Shown here: piece by piece, positions 1 to 8,096 of the stretch
How the letters are laid out: every line of letters starts with the position of its first letter
How positions within the stretch are numbered: the first letter of the stretch is position 1
The notes under the pieces: generated by a model
Seen by the model: the letters and a program-made list of their open reading frames with translations, nothing else
What the model was told of the DNA's origin: nothing
Databases searched by the model: none
Program-made: the position numbers and the translations under genes
DNA from: Caulobacter vibrioides
Lineage (GTDB): Bacteria > Pseudomonadota > Alphaproteobacteria > Caulobacterales > Caulobacteraceae
NCBI RefSeq assembly: GCF_002310375.3
Contig: NZ_CP023315.3
Span: forward strand, 3,224,001 to 3,288,000
Direction: 5' to 3'
Length of the DNA: 64,000 bases

Positions 1-82
1 CCAGAACCGGTTTGTTTATCTTTTTAAGACAGGGTGGAGCCATCGAAGGTCTCTTGCGGCCTTCGCGCGCACGGAGACCGCC

Positions 83-559
83 ATGACCAGCATCGTGTCG
101 TACGCCCAAGGCCAGGCCCTTCAGGTCCTGTCGTTCGAAGTCGGCGCCCAGACCTATTGCGTGCCCGTGAGCGCTGTGCGCGAGATCCGCGGCGTCACCC
201 CGCCGACCCCCCTGCCCGACGCGCCGCCCTATGTCCGGGGCGTGATCAATCTGCGCGGTCAGGTGATGCCGGTCATCGATCTGTCGTGGCGCCTTGGCAA
301 GGGCGTGGCCGAGGATGGCGAGCGTCAGGTCATCATCGTGGTCGAGAACCAGAACGACGTCGCCGGCATGCTGGTCGATGCGGTCTGCGACAGCTTCATC
401 GTCGAGGCCGACCAGATCAACCCGCCGCCCAGCCTGGGCGACGGCGAGGACTCGCCGCTGGTGTCGGCCGTGATCACCTCGGGCGAAGGCTCGATGACCA
501 TCCTGCTGGCCGTCAGCCGCATCCTGCCCGAGCGCCCGATCGAAGCCCTGGCCGCTTAA
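83..559 (+). CDS. CheW-like chemotaxis coupling protein
   Basis: The 158-residue product is a single CheW domain, the cytoplasmic adaptor that couples chemoreceptors to the CheA kinase. After a short N-terminus it shows the usual pattern: a strand ending in YCVPVSAVREI, the PYVRGVINLRGQVMPVIDL core near residues 50-67, and the C-terminal ITILLAV-like strand. The start ATG has GGAG seven bases upstream (73-76). A longer reading frame on the same strand (34-591) has no protein-like character. No chemotaxis genes adjoin it, so it looks like a stand-alone CheW, and its receptor partner cannot be told from here. Its own promoter is probably in bases 1-70. Confidence 0.9.
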   Translation: MTSIVSYAQGQALQVLSFEVGAQTYCVPVSAVREIRGVTPPTPLPDAPPYVRGVINLRGQVMPVIDLSWRLGKGVAEDGERQVIIVVENQNDVAGMLVDAVCDSFIVEADQINPPPSLGDGEDSPLVSAVITSGEGSMTILLAVSRILPERPIEALAA

Positions 560-649
560 GGGCTCAAGCCCCCAAACATTTGTTCGAATAGCCCTTCCGT
601 TCGCCCCGAACGGAACGCTAGTCTGCTCTCAAACAAGAGGGAGACGAGC

Positions 650-1753
650 ATGAAGGCCGCTGTTCTGCGCGAGGTGGGCAAACCCCTCCAGATCGAGACC
701 GTGGCCATCGGCAAGCCCGGCCCGCGCGAAGTGCTGATCCGCACCAAGGCCGCCGGCGTCTGCCACTCCGACCTGCACTTCGTCGAAGGCTCCTACACCC
801 ACGCCCTGCCCGCCGTGCTGGGCCATGAGAGCGCCGGCATCGTCGAGGCGGTCGGGTCCGAGGTTCGCACCGTCAAGGTCGGCGACCACGTCATCACCTG
901 CCTCAACCCCTATTGCGGCCACTGCGAGGTCTGCCTGACCGGGCACATGAACCTCTGCATCAGCCCCGAGACCCGCCGCGGCAAGGGTGAGGAGCCCCGT
1001 CTGTTCCGCGAGGACCTCTCCGGGACGGGCGACACCAAGATGGCCCAGTTCCTGAACCTGTCGTCCTTCGCCGAGATGATGCTGGTGCACGAGCACGCGT
1101 GCGTCGCCATCCGCAAGGACATGCCGTTCGACCGCGCCGCCCTGATCGGCTGCTCGGTGATGACCGGCGTGGGCGCGGTGATGCACACCTCCAACGTCCG
1201 GCCCGGCGAGACCGTGGCCGTGATCGGCTGCGGTGGCGTGGGCCTCGCCACCATCAACGGCGCAGCCATCGCGGGCGCGGGCCGGATCATCGCCATCGAC
1301 CGCCTGGCCGGAAAGCTGGAGCTGGCCAAGACCTTCGGCGCCACCGACGTGGTCGACGCCTCCCAGGTCGACGATATCGCCAAGGCCGTGGTCGAGCTGA
1401 CCGGCGGCGGCGTGCATCACAGCTTCGAGGCCATCGGCCTGAAAGCCACGGCGGAGGCCTCGTTCAAGATGCTGCGCCGAGGCGGCACGGCCAATGTCAT
1501 CGGCATGATCCCGGTCGGCACCAAGATCGAGCTGCACGGCGTCGACTTCCTGGGCGAGCGCCGCATCCAGGGCAGCTATATGGGCTCCAACCGCTTCCCG
1601 GTCGACATGCCGCGCCTGGTGGACTTCTACATGTCGGGCAAGCTGAAGCTGGACGAACTGATCTCGCGCCGGATCAAGCTGGAGGACGTCAACTCGGCGT
1701 TCGACGAGCTCAAGCGCGGCGAGCTGGCGCGATCGGTGATCGTGTTTGACTGA
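650..1753 (+). CDS. Zinc-dependent alcohol dehydrogenase (MDR family)
   Basis: This 367-residue protein is a medium-chain zinc alcohol dehydrogenase that oxidises an alcohol, or reduces an aldehyde, with NAD(H). Catalytic zinc ligands lie in GVCHSDLH (Cys38) and LGHESAG. The structural-zinc cluster is CGHCEVCLTGHMNLC. The nucleotide-binding loop is IGCGGVGLATING, followed by an Asp in IAIDRLAGK, which favours NAD over NADP. The start has GAGGGAGACGAGC just upstream. It is followed within five bases by a transporter gene, so the two are probably co-transcribed. The substrate is not evident. The overall form resembles the hydroxymethylglutathione/NDMA-type dehydrogenases. Confidence 0.9.
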   Translation: MKAAVLREVGKPLQIETVAIGKPGPREVLIRTKAAGVCHSDLHFVEGSYTHALPAVLGHESAGIVEAVGSEVRTVKVGDHVITCLNPYCGHCEVCLTGHMNLCISPETRRGKGEEPRLFREDLSGTGDTKMAQFLNLSSFAEMMLVHEHACVAIRKDMPFDRAALIGCSVMTGVGAVMHTSNVRPGETVAVIGCGGVGLATINGAAIAGAGRIIAIDRLAGKLELAKTFGATDVVDASQVDDIAKAVVELTGGGVHHSFEAIGLKATAEASFKMLRRGGTANVIGMIPVGTKIELHGVDFLGERRIQGSYMGSNRFPVDMPRLVDFYMSGKLKLDELISRRIKLEDVNSAFDELKRGELARSVIVFD

Positions 1754-1758
1754 GGGGA

Positions 1759-3150
1759 GTGGCGGCGATCCGCGCTGAGCGCGCAAGCAGCGGCCAAGGG
1801 CCCTTAGGAACCTGGCGTCTGGCGGCCTTTGCGCTGCCCTGCGTTCCGGTGGCGGCGATGCTCATGCCCGTCGTCGTCTATCTGCCCAACTACTACGCCA
1901 CGGATCTGGGCGTGGGCCTGACGGCGATCGGGCTGGCCTTCGGCGTCGTTCGCCTGTTCGACCTGTGGCTGGATCCGACGCTCGGGTTCCTGATCGATAG
2001 GACCAACACGCGCTTTGGCCGGTTCAAGCCCTGGCTGGTGGCCGGCCTGCCCATCGCCGTGCTCGCGGTCTGGATGCTGTTCATGGCGCGGCCGGGGATC
2101 GACGGCGCCTACATTCTGTTCTGGCTGGTGCTGGGGTTCCTGGGCCAGTCCATGGCGACGATGGCGCACGTCACCTGGGGAGCCCGGCTGGCGCCGGAAT
2201 ATGGGCAGCGCGCGCGCGTGTTCAGCTGGTGGCAGGGCTTCACCGTCTTGGGCATGCTGATCGTGCTGGCCATGCCGCCGCTGATGAAGCTCGGCTTCGG
2301 GCTCGACTACGGTCAGGGCGTGCGGGCGATGGGCTGGTTCGTGGTGCTGAGCCTGCCCGTGGCCATCCTTCTGGCGCTGTTCGCCGTTCACGAGCCGCCG
2401 TCGCCGCCGAACATCAATTCCGCCACCTGGCGTCACTATTGGGATCTGATCCGCCGGCCGTCGATTCTGCGCTTGCTGGTGTCGGACATTCTTCTGGGGA
2501 CGGGCCCGGTCATCGCCGGCACGCTGTTCTTCTTCTATTTCGACGCCATTCGTGGCTGGGACCGTTCCGAGGCCGGCCTGCTGCTGTTGCTCTATTTCAC
2601 CGGCGCCCTGCTGGGCGCGCCCCTCTGGGGGCGGCTTGGACAGGCGATCGGCAAGCATCGCGCCCTGTCCATCGCTTCGGCGGCCTACGCCGTGGCGCAG
2701 CTCTCGGTGCTGATGGCGCCAGAGGGGCTGGCGTGGGGGATCGTGACCATGACCCTGGCCGGCCTGCCCTACAGCGCGGGCCCCATCCTGCTGCGCGCCA
2801 TGATGGCCGACCTGGGCGACGAGGAGCGCCTCAAGAGCGGCGTGGATCGCAGTGGTCTGATGTTTGGTTTGCTGAGCGGGGTCGTGAAGATCGGCTCGGC
2901 CATTGCGGTCTTTGCGTCCGTCAGCGCACTGGACCTCTTTGGCTTCAAGGCGGACCTCGGGGCCGGCAATACGCCGCTGGCGCTGGGCGTGCTCTCGGTC
3001 AGCTTCGCCGTCGTGCCCGCGCTTCTGACGCTGGCCGGCGCGGCCCTGATCAACGGTCACACCCTGGACAAGGCGGCGCACGACGCGATCCGCAAGGCGC
3101 TTGAGGCGCGGGACGCCGCGCAGAACACTGCGGAGACTTACGGGCGATAG
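1759..3150 (+). CDS. MFS transporter, GPH/MelB-like sugar:cation symporter family
   Basis: The 463-residue integral membrane protein has about 12 hydrophobic segments. It carries the signature of the glycoside-pentoside-hexuronide symporter branch near residue 70: an LWLDPTLGFLIDRTN-like stretch followed by RFGRFKPW. Members import sugars, glycosides or related solutes with Na+ or H+. The GTG start lies five bases after the alcohol dehydrogenase stop. The GAGGGGA before it touches the start codon, so initiation probably relies on translational coupling and the exact start is uncertain. The C-terminus is hydrophilic. The substrate cannot be deduced; pairing with a dehydrogenase suggests a polyol or sterol-like compound only weakly. 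Confidence 0.82.
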   Translation: MAAIRAERASSGQGPLGTWRLAAFALPCVPVAAMLMPVVVYLPNYYATDLGVGLTAIGLAFGVVRLFDLWLDPTLGFLIDRTNTRFGRFKPWLVAGLPIAVLAVWMLFMARPGIDGAYILFWLVLGFLGQSMATMAHVTWGARLAPEYGQRARVFSWWQGFTVLGMLIVLAMPPLMKLGFGLDYGQGVRAMGWFVVLSLPVAILLALFAVHEPPSPPNINSATWRHYWDLIRRPSILRLLVSDILLGTGPVIAGTLFFFYFDAIRGWDRSEAGLLLLLYFTGALLGAPLWGRLGQAIGKHRALSIASAAYAVAQLSVLMAPEGLAWGIVTMTLAGLPYSAGPILLRAMMADLGDEERLKSGVDRSGLMFGLLSGVVKIGSAIAVFASVSALDLFGFKADLGAGNTPLALGVLSVSFAVVPALLTLAGAALINGHTLDKAAHDAIRKALEARDAAQNTAETYGR

Positions 3151-3215
3151 CCCTCTGTCACACGCGCGCCAAACACCACATGCTACCTCCGGCCGCAGTT
3201 CACCGGAGTCCCGCC

Positions 3216-5276
3216 ATGCCCAATCTCGACCGTCGCAGCCTGCTCGCCGCCCTCGGCGCCCTGAGCCTGCCGCCGGCGCTGGCGCGCGCCGCCGCGATCG
3301 ACGCCGACGTGCGCAGCGGGACGATCCAGGATGTCGAGCACGTGGTGATCCTGATGCAGGAGAACCGCAGCTTTGATCACTATTTCGGGACGCTGAACGG
3401 CGTGCGCGGCTTTGGCGATCGGTTCCCGATCCCGGTCCGCGACGCGGCGGGACGCCAGGACGGCTCGGTCTTCGCCCAGGCCTGGAGCAAGGACAAGCTC
3501 TTGGCGCCCTTCCCGCTGGATAGCGCCCAGACCTTCGCCCACATGCGCGTCGAGGGCACGCCGCACAGCTGGACCGACGCCCAGGACGCCTGGGACCAGG
3601 GCCGTATGGACCGCTGGCCCGACGCCAAGAAGCCCTGGTCGATGGGCTATTTCCAGCGCGCCGACATCCCGTTCCAGTTCGCCCTGGCCGATGCCTTCAC
3701 GCTGTGCGACGCCTATCACTGCTCGACCCAGACCGGCACCAACACCAACCGCCTGTTCCTGTGGACCGGGACCAATGACGGCCTGGGGCAGGCCGGCGGT
3801 CCGTCGATCTCCAACAGCCATGACAACTTCGCCGAAAAGGGCGGGTCCAAGGAGTCCTACAGCTGGACGACCTATCCCGAGCGGCTGCTGCAGGCCGGGG
3901 TCAGCTGGCGCATCTACCAGGACATGGCCGACAACTTCACCGACAACCCGCTGGCGGGGTTCAAGGCCTATCGCGAGGCCTACAAGGACCTGCCGGGCTC
4001 GAACCCGCGCCTGAAGCAGCTGGCCCTGTCGACCCATCACCTGGACAAGCTGCGCGAGGACGTGCTGGCCGGCCGCCTGCCGCAGGTCTCGTGGATCATC
4101 GCCCCGGCCGCCGACTCTGAGCATCCGGGCCCCTCCAGCCCCGCCCAGGGCGCGGACTACACCGCGCGCGTCATCGACGCCCTGACCGCCGATCCCAAGG
4201 TCTGGGCGCGGACGGTGTTCCTGGTGATGTTCGACGAGAACGACGGCTTCTTCGACCACGTCCCGCCGCCGGCCCCGCCATCGTACGACGCGGCGGGCAA
4301 GCTGCTGGGCGCCTCCAGCGTCGATCTCGTGGGCGAGCATCACCGGGTGCGCAATCCCACCGAGGCCAAGTCCGAGCGCGACGACCTGATGGGCCGCCCC
4401 TATGGCCTGGGTCCGCGCGTGCCGCTGTACGTGATCTCCCCGTGGAGCCGGGGCGGCTTCGTCAACAGCCAGGTGTTCGATCACACCTCGGTGCTGCGGT
4501 TCCTGGAGACACGCTTTGGCGTGATGGAGCCCAATATCTCGCCGTGGCGTCGGGCGGTATGCGGCGACCTGACCACCTGCTTCGACTTCAAGACGCCCAA
4601 CACCAACCCCTTCCCCGCCCTGCCCGCCACGGCCGAGCCGGCGGGCCGCGCCGCCAAGCTGGGCCGCGCCAAGCCGCCGACGCCCGAAGCGGTGGTCGCC
4701 CCGGTCCAGGCCAAGGGCCCCCGCCCCTCGCGCGCCCTGCCCTATGCCCTCGAGATCGACGGGCGCGTCACGCCGGACGGTATGGCCCTGACGATGGTCA
4801 ACGCCGGCAAGGTGGCGGCGGTGCTGCACGTCTATGATCGCCTGCGCCTAGACCAGGTCCCGCGTCGCTACACCGTGGGGCCCAAGGCGCACATGACCGA
4901 CACATGGCCGGCCGGGGCGCATGATCTGTGGATCGTGGGTCCCAACGGCTTCCATCGTCGGTTCGCCGGGACCGGCACGGGCGTCGAGATCACCGCCCGT
5001 CCGTCGAAGGACGGCCTGGTGGTGACGATCAGCAACACGCGGCCGACCGCCCGCTCCGTCGACCTCGATATCCTGGGCCAGGCGCCCTGGCGCGTGGATC
5101 TGCCGGGCGTCGACACCGTGTCGCAGACCTTCGCCACCCAGCAGGGCTGGTACGATGTCACCGCGCGTCTCGAGGGCGAGCCGACCTGGCTGCGCCGCCT
5201 GGCCGGCCGGATCGAGACCGGCGCGGACTCGATCAGCGATCCCTGGGTGGGCGGCGAGGCGGTGCTGAAGGTCTAA
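3216..5276 (+). CDS. Phosphocholine-type phospholipase C, Tat-exported
   Basis: The 686-residue protein belongs to the bacterial phosphoesterase family of non-haemolytic phospholipase C (PlcN/PlcH), which cleaves phosphatidylcholine-like lipids. A twin-arginine signal (LDRRSLLAALGAL) precedes the catalytic domain, which opens with the family hallmark VVILMQENRSFDHYFG near residue 50. The conserved MFDENDGFFDHV block follows near residue 345. Two small beta-rich C-terminal domains, as in the family, fill the last 200 residues. The ATG at 3216 is preferred over an in-frame ATG 36 bases upstream because it has GGAG eight bases before it and begins the signal peptide. The protein should act in the periplasm or outside the cell. 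A family A repeat follows the stop. Confidence 0.92.
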   Translation: MPNLDRRSLLAALGALSLPPALARAAAIDADVRSGTIQDVEHVVILMQENRSFDHYFGTLNGVRGFGDRFPIPVRDAAGRQDGSVFAQAWSKDKLLAPFPLDSAQTFAHMRVEGTPHSWTDAQDAWDQGRMDRWPDAKKPWSMGYFQRADIPFQFALADAFTLCDAYHCSTQTGTNTNRLFLWTGTNDGLGQAGGPSISNSHDNFAEKGGSKESYSWTTYPERLLQAGVSWRIYQDMADNFTDNPLAGFKAYREAYKDLPGSNPRLKQLALSTHHLDKLREDVLAGRLPQVSWIIAPAADSEHPGPSSPAQGADYTARVIDALTADPKVWARTVFLVMFDENDGFFDHVPPPAPPSYDAAGKLLGASSVDLVGEHHRVRNPTEAKSERDDLMGRPYGLGPRVPLYVISPWSRGGFVNSQVFDHTSVLRFLETRFGVMEPNISPWRRAVCGDLTTCFDFKTPNTNPFPALPATAEPAGRAAKLGRAKPPTPEAVVAPVQAKGPRPSRALPYALEIDGRVTPDGMALTMVNAGKVAAVLHVYDRLRLDQVPRRYTVGPKAHMTDTWPAGAHDLWIVGPNGFHRRFAGTGTGVEITARPSKDGLVVTISNTRPTARSVDLDILGQAPWRVDLPGVDTVSQTFATQQGWYDVTARLEGEPTWLRRLAGRIETGADSISDPWVGGEAVLKV

Positions 5277-5286
5277 AAAACCAATC

Positions 5287-5404
5287 GTCATCCCGGCCGC
5301 GCCCCGGCGAAAGCCGGGGGAAGAGCCGGGACCCAGGGGCGGCTTGCACAGCGATTCTTCACCCCCTGGGTCCCGGATAGCCTCTCCGAGGCTTCCGGGA
5401 TGAC
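5287..5404. repeat. Family A palindromic repeat, copy A1
   Basis: This element of about 118 bases begins GTCATCCCGG and ends with its complement CCGGGATGAC. Internal arms GGGACCCAGGGG and CCCCTGGGTCCC are also complementary, so the RNA could fold into one long hairpin. It starts 10 bases after the phospholipase stop and lies upstream of the M20 peptidase. Confidence 0.9.
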
Positions 5405-5485
5405 GAGGATTTGAAAGCTCGGACCCAGCTTCGCTTTGCTCGGCATGACGGTTTAGGGTGCGCGCGAAGCTCAAGGATTCGCCGC

Positions 5486-6799
5486 ATGCTCCGCCACACC
5501 GCCTCCCTGCTCGCGCTGGCCGCCGTCCTCGTCGCCGCGCCCGCAACCGCTCAGTCCCAGGGCACCGCGCCCAAGGCCGCTGACGCCGACAAGGCCGTCG
5601 CCAAGATCGTCGCCTCGCCCGGCTTCAAGAAGGCCGTCGCCAAGCTGGACGCCGACTTCGACCGCACCGTCGCCGACATCATCACCCTGACCGAGATCCC
5701 CGCCCCGCCCTTCAAGGAAGAGCAGCGCGCCAAGGCGTATCTCGAGATGCTGAAGGCCCACGGCCTGACCAATGTCGAGATGGACGCCGAGGGCAATGTC
5801 ATGGGCGTGCGTCCGGGCACAGCCACCAAGGGCAAGGGCCCGTTCGTGGTCATCGCCGCGCACCTGGACACCGTCTTCCCCGAAGGCACCGACGTGAAGG
5901 TGCGCCGTGAGGGCACCAAGCTGATGGCGCCGGGCATCGGCGACGACACCCGCGCGCTGTCGACCCTGCTGGCCTATGTCCGCGCCATGGACGCGGCGGG
6001 CATCAAGACCAAGGCCGATATCCTCTTTGTCGGCAATGTCGGCGAGGAAGGCCCCGGCGACCTGCGCGGCGTGCGCTACCTCTTCAACAAGGGGCCCTAC
6101 AAGGGCCGGATCACGTCCTTCTTCTCGATGGACGGCGGCGATCCCGACCAGATCGTCGACCAGGGCACCGGCTCCAAGCGCTATCGCGTGACCTTCACGG
6201 GTCCCGGCGGCCACAGCTATGGCGCGTTCGGCATCGTCAATCCGATGGCGGCCATGGCCAAGGCCGTGACCGACCTCTACGCGATCGAGGCGCCCAAGAA
6301 ACCCAAGACCACCTACTCGGCCAGCGTCACGGGCGGCGGCACCTCGGTGAACTCGATCCCGCACGACGTGTTCATGGAGTTCGACATGCGCTCGGAGAGC
6401 GCGGCCGAACTGGCCAAGCTGGACCAGACCCTGATCGGCATCTTCGACAAGGCCGTGGCCGGCGAGAACGCCGTCCGCTCCACCAAGAACGGCGTTGTCA
6501 GCTACCAGGCCAAGGTGATCGGCGAGCGCCCGGCCGGCGCCACGCCACACACCACCCAGATCGTCGCCTTGACGGAAGGCGCGGTAAAGGCCCTGGGCTA
6601 CAAGCCGACCTATCAGGCCAGCTCGACCGACTCCAACATCCCCATGAGCCTGGGCGTGCCGGCCCTGACCATCGGCGCGGGCTTCCGCGGCGGCCGCGCG
6701 CATGCGCTCGATGAGTGGATCGACGTCACCAAGGACGAGAGCCTGAAGGGCATGCAGGTGGGCCTGGCGGCCCTGCTGGCCGTGGCGGGGGTGGAGTAA
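5486..6799 (+). CDS. Secreted M20-family zinc metallopeptidase
   Basis: The 437-residue product has a Sec signal peptide ending in APATAQ and then a peptidase M20 fold, an aminoacylase/tripeptidase-T-like exopeptidase with two zinc ions. Metal-site motifs are AAHLDTVFP (His and Asp), PGIGDDTRA (Asp), VGEEGPGDLRG (the catalytic Glu pair) and a late GGRAHALDEW (His). The dimerisation domain sits between, with GPGGHSYGAFG. The start at 5486 is chosen because it begins a proper signal peptide; 25 codons of upstream in-frame sequence run out of the preceding repeat and look non-coding. It probably trims peptides in the periplasm. A second family A repeat follows its stop. Confidence 0.87.
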   Translation: MLRHTASLLALAAVLVAAPATAQSQGTAPKAADADKAVAKIVASPGFKKAVAKLDADFDRTVADIITLTEIPAPPFKEEQRAKAYLEMLKAHGLTNVEMDAEGNVMGVRPGTATKGKGPFVVIAAHLDTVFPEGTDVKVRREGTKLMAPGIGDDTRALSTLLAYVRAMDAAGIKTKADILFVGNVGEEGPGDLRGVRYLFNKGPYKGRITSFFSMDGGDPDQIVDQGTGSKRYRVTFTGPGGHSYGAFGIVNPMAAMAKAVTDLYAIEAPKKPKTTYSASVTGGGTSVNSIPHDVFMEFDMRSESAAELAKLDQTLIGIFDKAVAGENAVRSTKNGVVSYQAKVIGERPAGATPHTTQIVALTEGAVKALGYKPTYQASSTDSNIPMSLGVPALTIGAGFRGGRAHALDEWIDVTKDESLKGMQVGLAALLAVAGVE

Positions 6800-6815
6800 G
6801 GGCAGCTATCCCTGT

Positions 6816-6933
6816 GTCATCCCGGCCGGAGCGCGCCGAAAGGCGGGCGGAGAGCCGGGACCCAGGGGCGGTCCGCACGGCGTCTTGTCACCCCCTGGGT
6901 CCCGGATAGCCTCTTCGAGGCTTCCGGGATGAC
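6816..6933. repeat. Family A palindromic repeat, copy A2
   Basis: Same ends and same internal GGGACCCAGGGG/CCCCTGGGTCCC arms as copy A1. It begins 17 bases after the M20 peptidase stop and lies in the gap between that gene and the convergent DMT transporter, whose stop is at 6958. Confidence 0.9.
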
Positions 6934-6957
6934 ACGGCGTTTGTCGCTAGGGGAACC

Positions 6958-7932
6958 TTAGCCCTGGCGGCTTCGCGCCCGCCCCGTGACCAGCACGATC
7001 CCCCCGCACACCAGCGCCAGGGCGGCGGCGTTCTTCCAGGCCAGCACCGGCTCGTGCAGGAACAGCGCCGATAGCAGCACCCCGAACACCGGGATCAGGA
7101 AGTTGAACACCGCCAACAGGCCCACGGGATTGTGCTTGAGCAGCAGGCTCCACAGCGCAAAGGCGGCCGCCGACAGTCCGGCCATATAGGCCAGCAGCGC
7201 CAGCGAGCGGACGTCGAAGGCCTCCAGGTGACCGCCCGCCACCGCGCCGATCGCCAAGAGCACGCCGCCGCCGATGGCCAGTTGCCAGCCGGTCATCACC
7301 ATAGGGTCGCAGGTCTGGGAGATCGCGCGCCCCCAGATCGAGCCGGCCGCCAGCACGAAGGCGGCGGCGACCACAAAGCCCTCGCCCAGCAGGCTGAACT
7401 CGAAGTCGAACCCCTTCCCGCCCAGGTTCACGGCCAGCACGCCCGCAAAGCCCAGCAGACAGCCCATCACCTTGCGCGGCGTCAGCTTGTCATTGGGGAA
7501 CAGCAAATGGGCCAGGATGACGCCGAAGAACGCGCCGGTGGCGTTCATGATCGACGACTTCACACCGGTGGCGTGGGCTAGGCCGATATAGAAGAACACG
7601 TACTGCAAGGTGGTCTGAAAGACGCCCAGACCCACCAGGCGTCCGATCTGGGCGCGGGGCACGGCGATCGGCCTCCGGCTCGCCACCGCCAGGACCAGCA
7701 GGATCAGCCCCGCCGCCAGAAAGCGCCAGCCGGCGAACAGCATCTGGGCGGCGGTGTCGGACTTGGCCACATGCAGCAGCGCATAGCCCGCCTTCACCGC
7801 CGGAAACGCGCTGCCCCACAAGAGGCAGCAGAACAGGGCCACGCCGACGACGAAGCGGCGGTCGCTGTAGAGGTGGGTGGAAGAGGGCAAGGCGGCGCTA
7901 CTTAACTCACTGAGATCATTTTCCGTCATCAT
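6958..7932 (-). CDS. DMT-superfamily (EamA) transporter
   Basis: The 324-residue membrane protein has about ten hydrophobic helices arranged as two EamA repeats, for example VVGVALFCCLLWGSAFP at the start and LLWLLKHNPVG-like segments later. The conserved LWGSAFPAVK motif of helix 1 is present. Such proteins usually export metabolites or amino acids across the inner membrane. The start codon (ATGATG, 7932/7929) falls inside the right end of a family A repeat, which reads CCGGGATGATGAC here instead of CCGGGATGAC. No other good in-frame start precedes helix 1. No clear ribosome-binding site is visible. The final residues are basic (RARSRQG). The substrate is unknown. Confidence 0.83.
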   Translation of the reverse strand: MMTENDLSELSSAALPSSTHLYSDRRFVVGVALFCCLLWGSAFPAVKAGYALLHVAKSDTAAQMLFAGWRFLAAGLILLVLAVASRRPIAVPRAQIGRLVGLGVFQTTLQYVFFYIGLAHATGVKSSIMNATGAFFGVILAHLLFPNDKLTPRKVMGCLLGFAGVLAVNLGGKGFDFEFSLLGEGFVVAAAFVLAAGSIWGRAISQTCDPMVMTGWQLAIGGGVLLAIGAVAGGHLEAFDVRSLALLAYMAGLSAAAFALWSLLLKHNPVGLLAVFNFLIPVFGVLLSALFLHEPVLAWKNAAALALVCGGIVLVTGRARSRQG

Positions 7933-8040
7933 CCCGGCCGGAAGACCGCGTAGCGGGCCGTAGCGCCGGGACTTAAGGGGCGCCGCACGACAGCGTGCCG
8001 CTTAAGTCCCGGATAGCCTCTGCGAGGCTTCCGGGATGAC
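7925..8040. repeat. Family A palindromic repeat, copy A3 (variant)
   Basis: This copy keeps the GTCAT..CCCGG and CCGGGATGAC ends, but the internal arms read GGGACTTAAGGGG and CTTAAGTCCCGG. The change from CCAG to TTAA is matched in both arms, which points to pressure to keep base pairing, or to gene conversion between arms. It has a three-base ATC duplication at its left end and overlaps the DMT transporter start codon. Confidence 0.85.
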
Positions 8041-8096
8041 GCGTTGTTTGGGCTTTGCGGTATCGGCGCTTTCGCGCCCACACCCTAGGCCAGACC

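Noticed and set aside
34..591. A 185-codon plus-strand frame overlapping the CheW gene
   Set aside because: Its composition is Arg/Pro-rich and it is out of frame with a clear CheW domain.
3101..3376. A short frame bridging the GPH transporter and phospholipase genes
   Set aside because: It is out of frame with both, Arg/Pro-rich, and explained by overlap with their real coding sequence.
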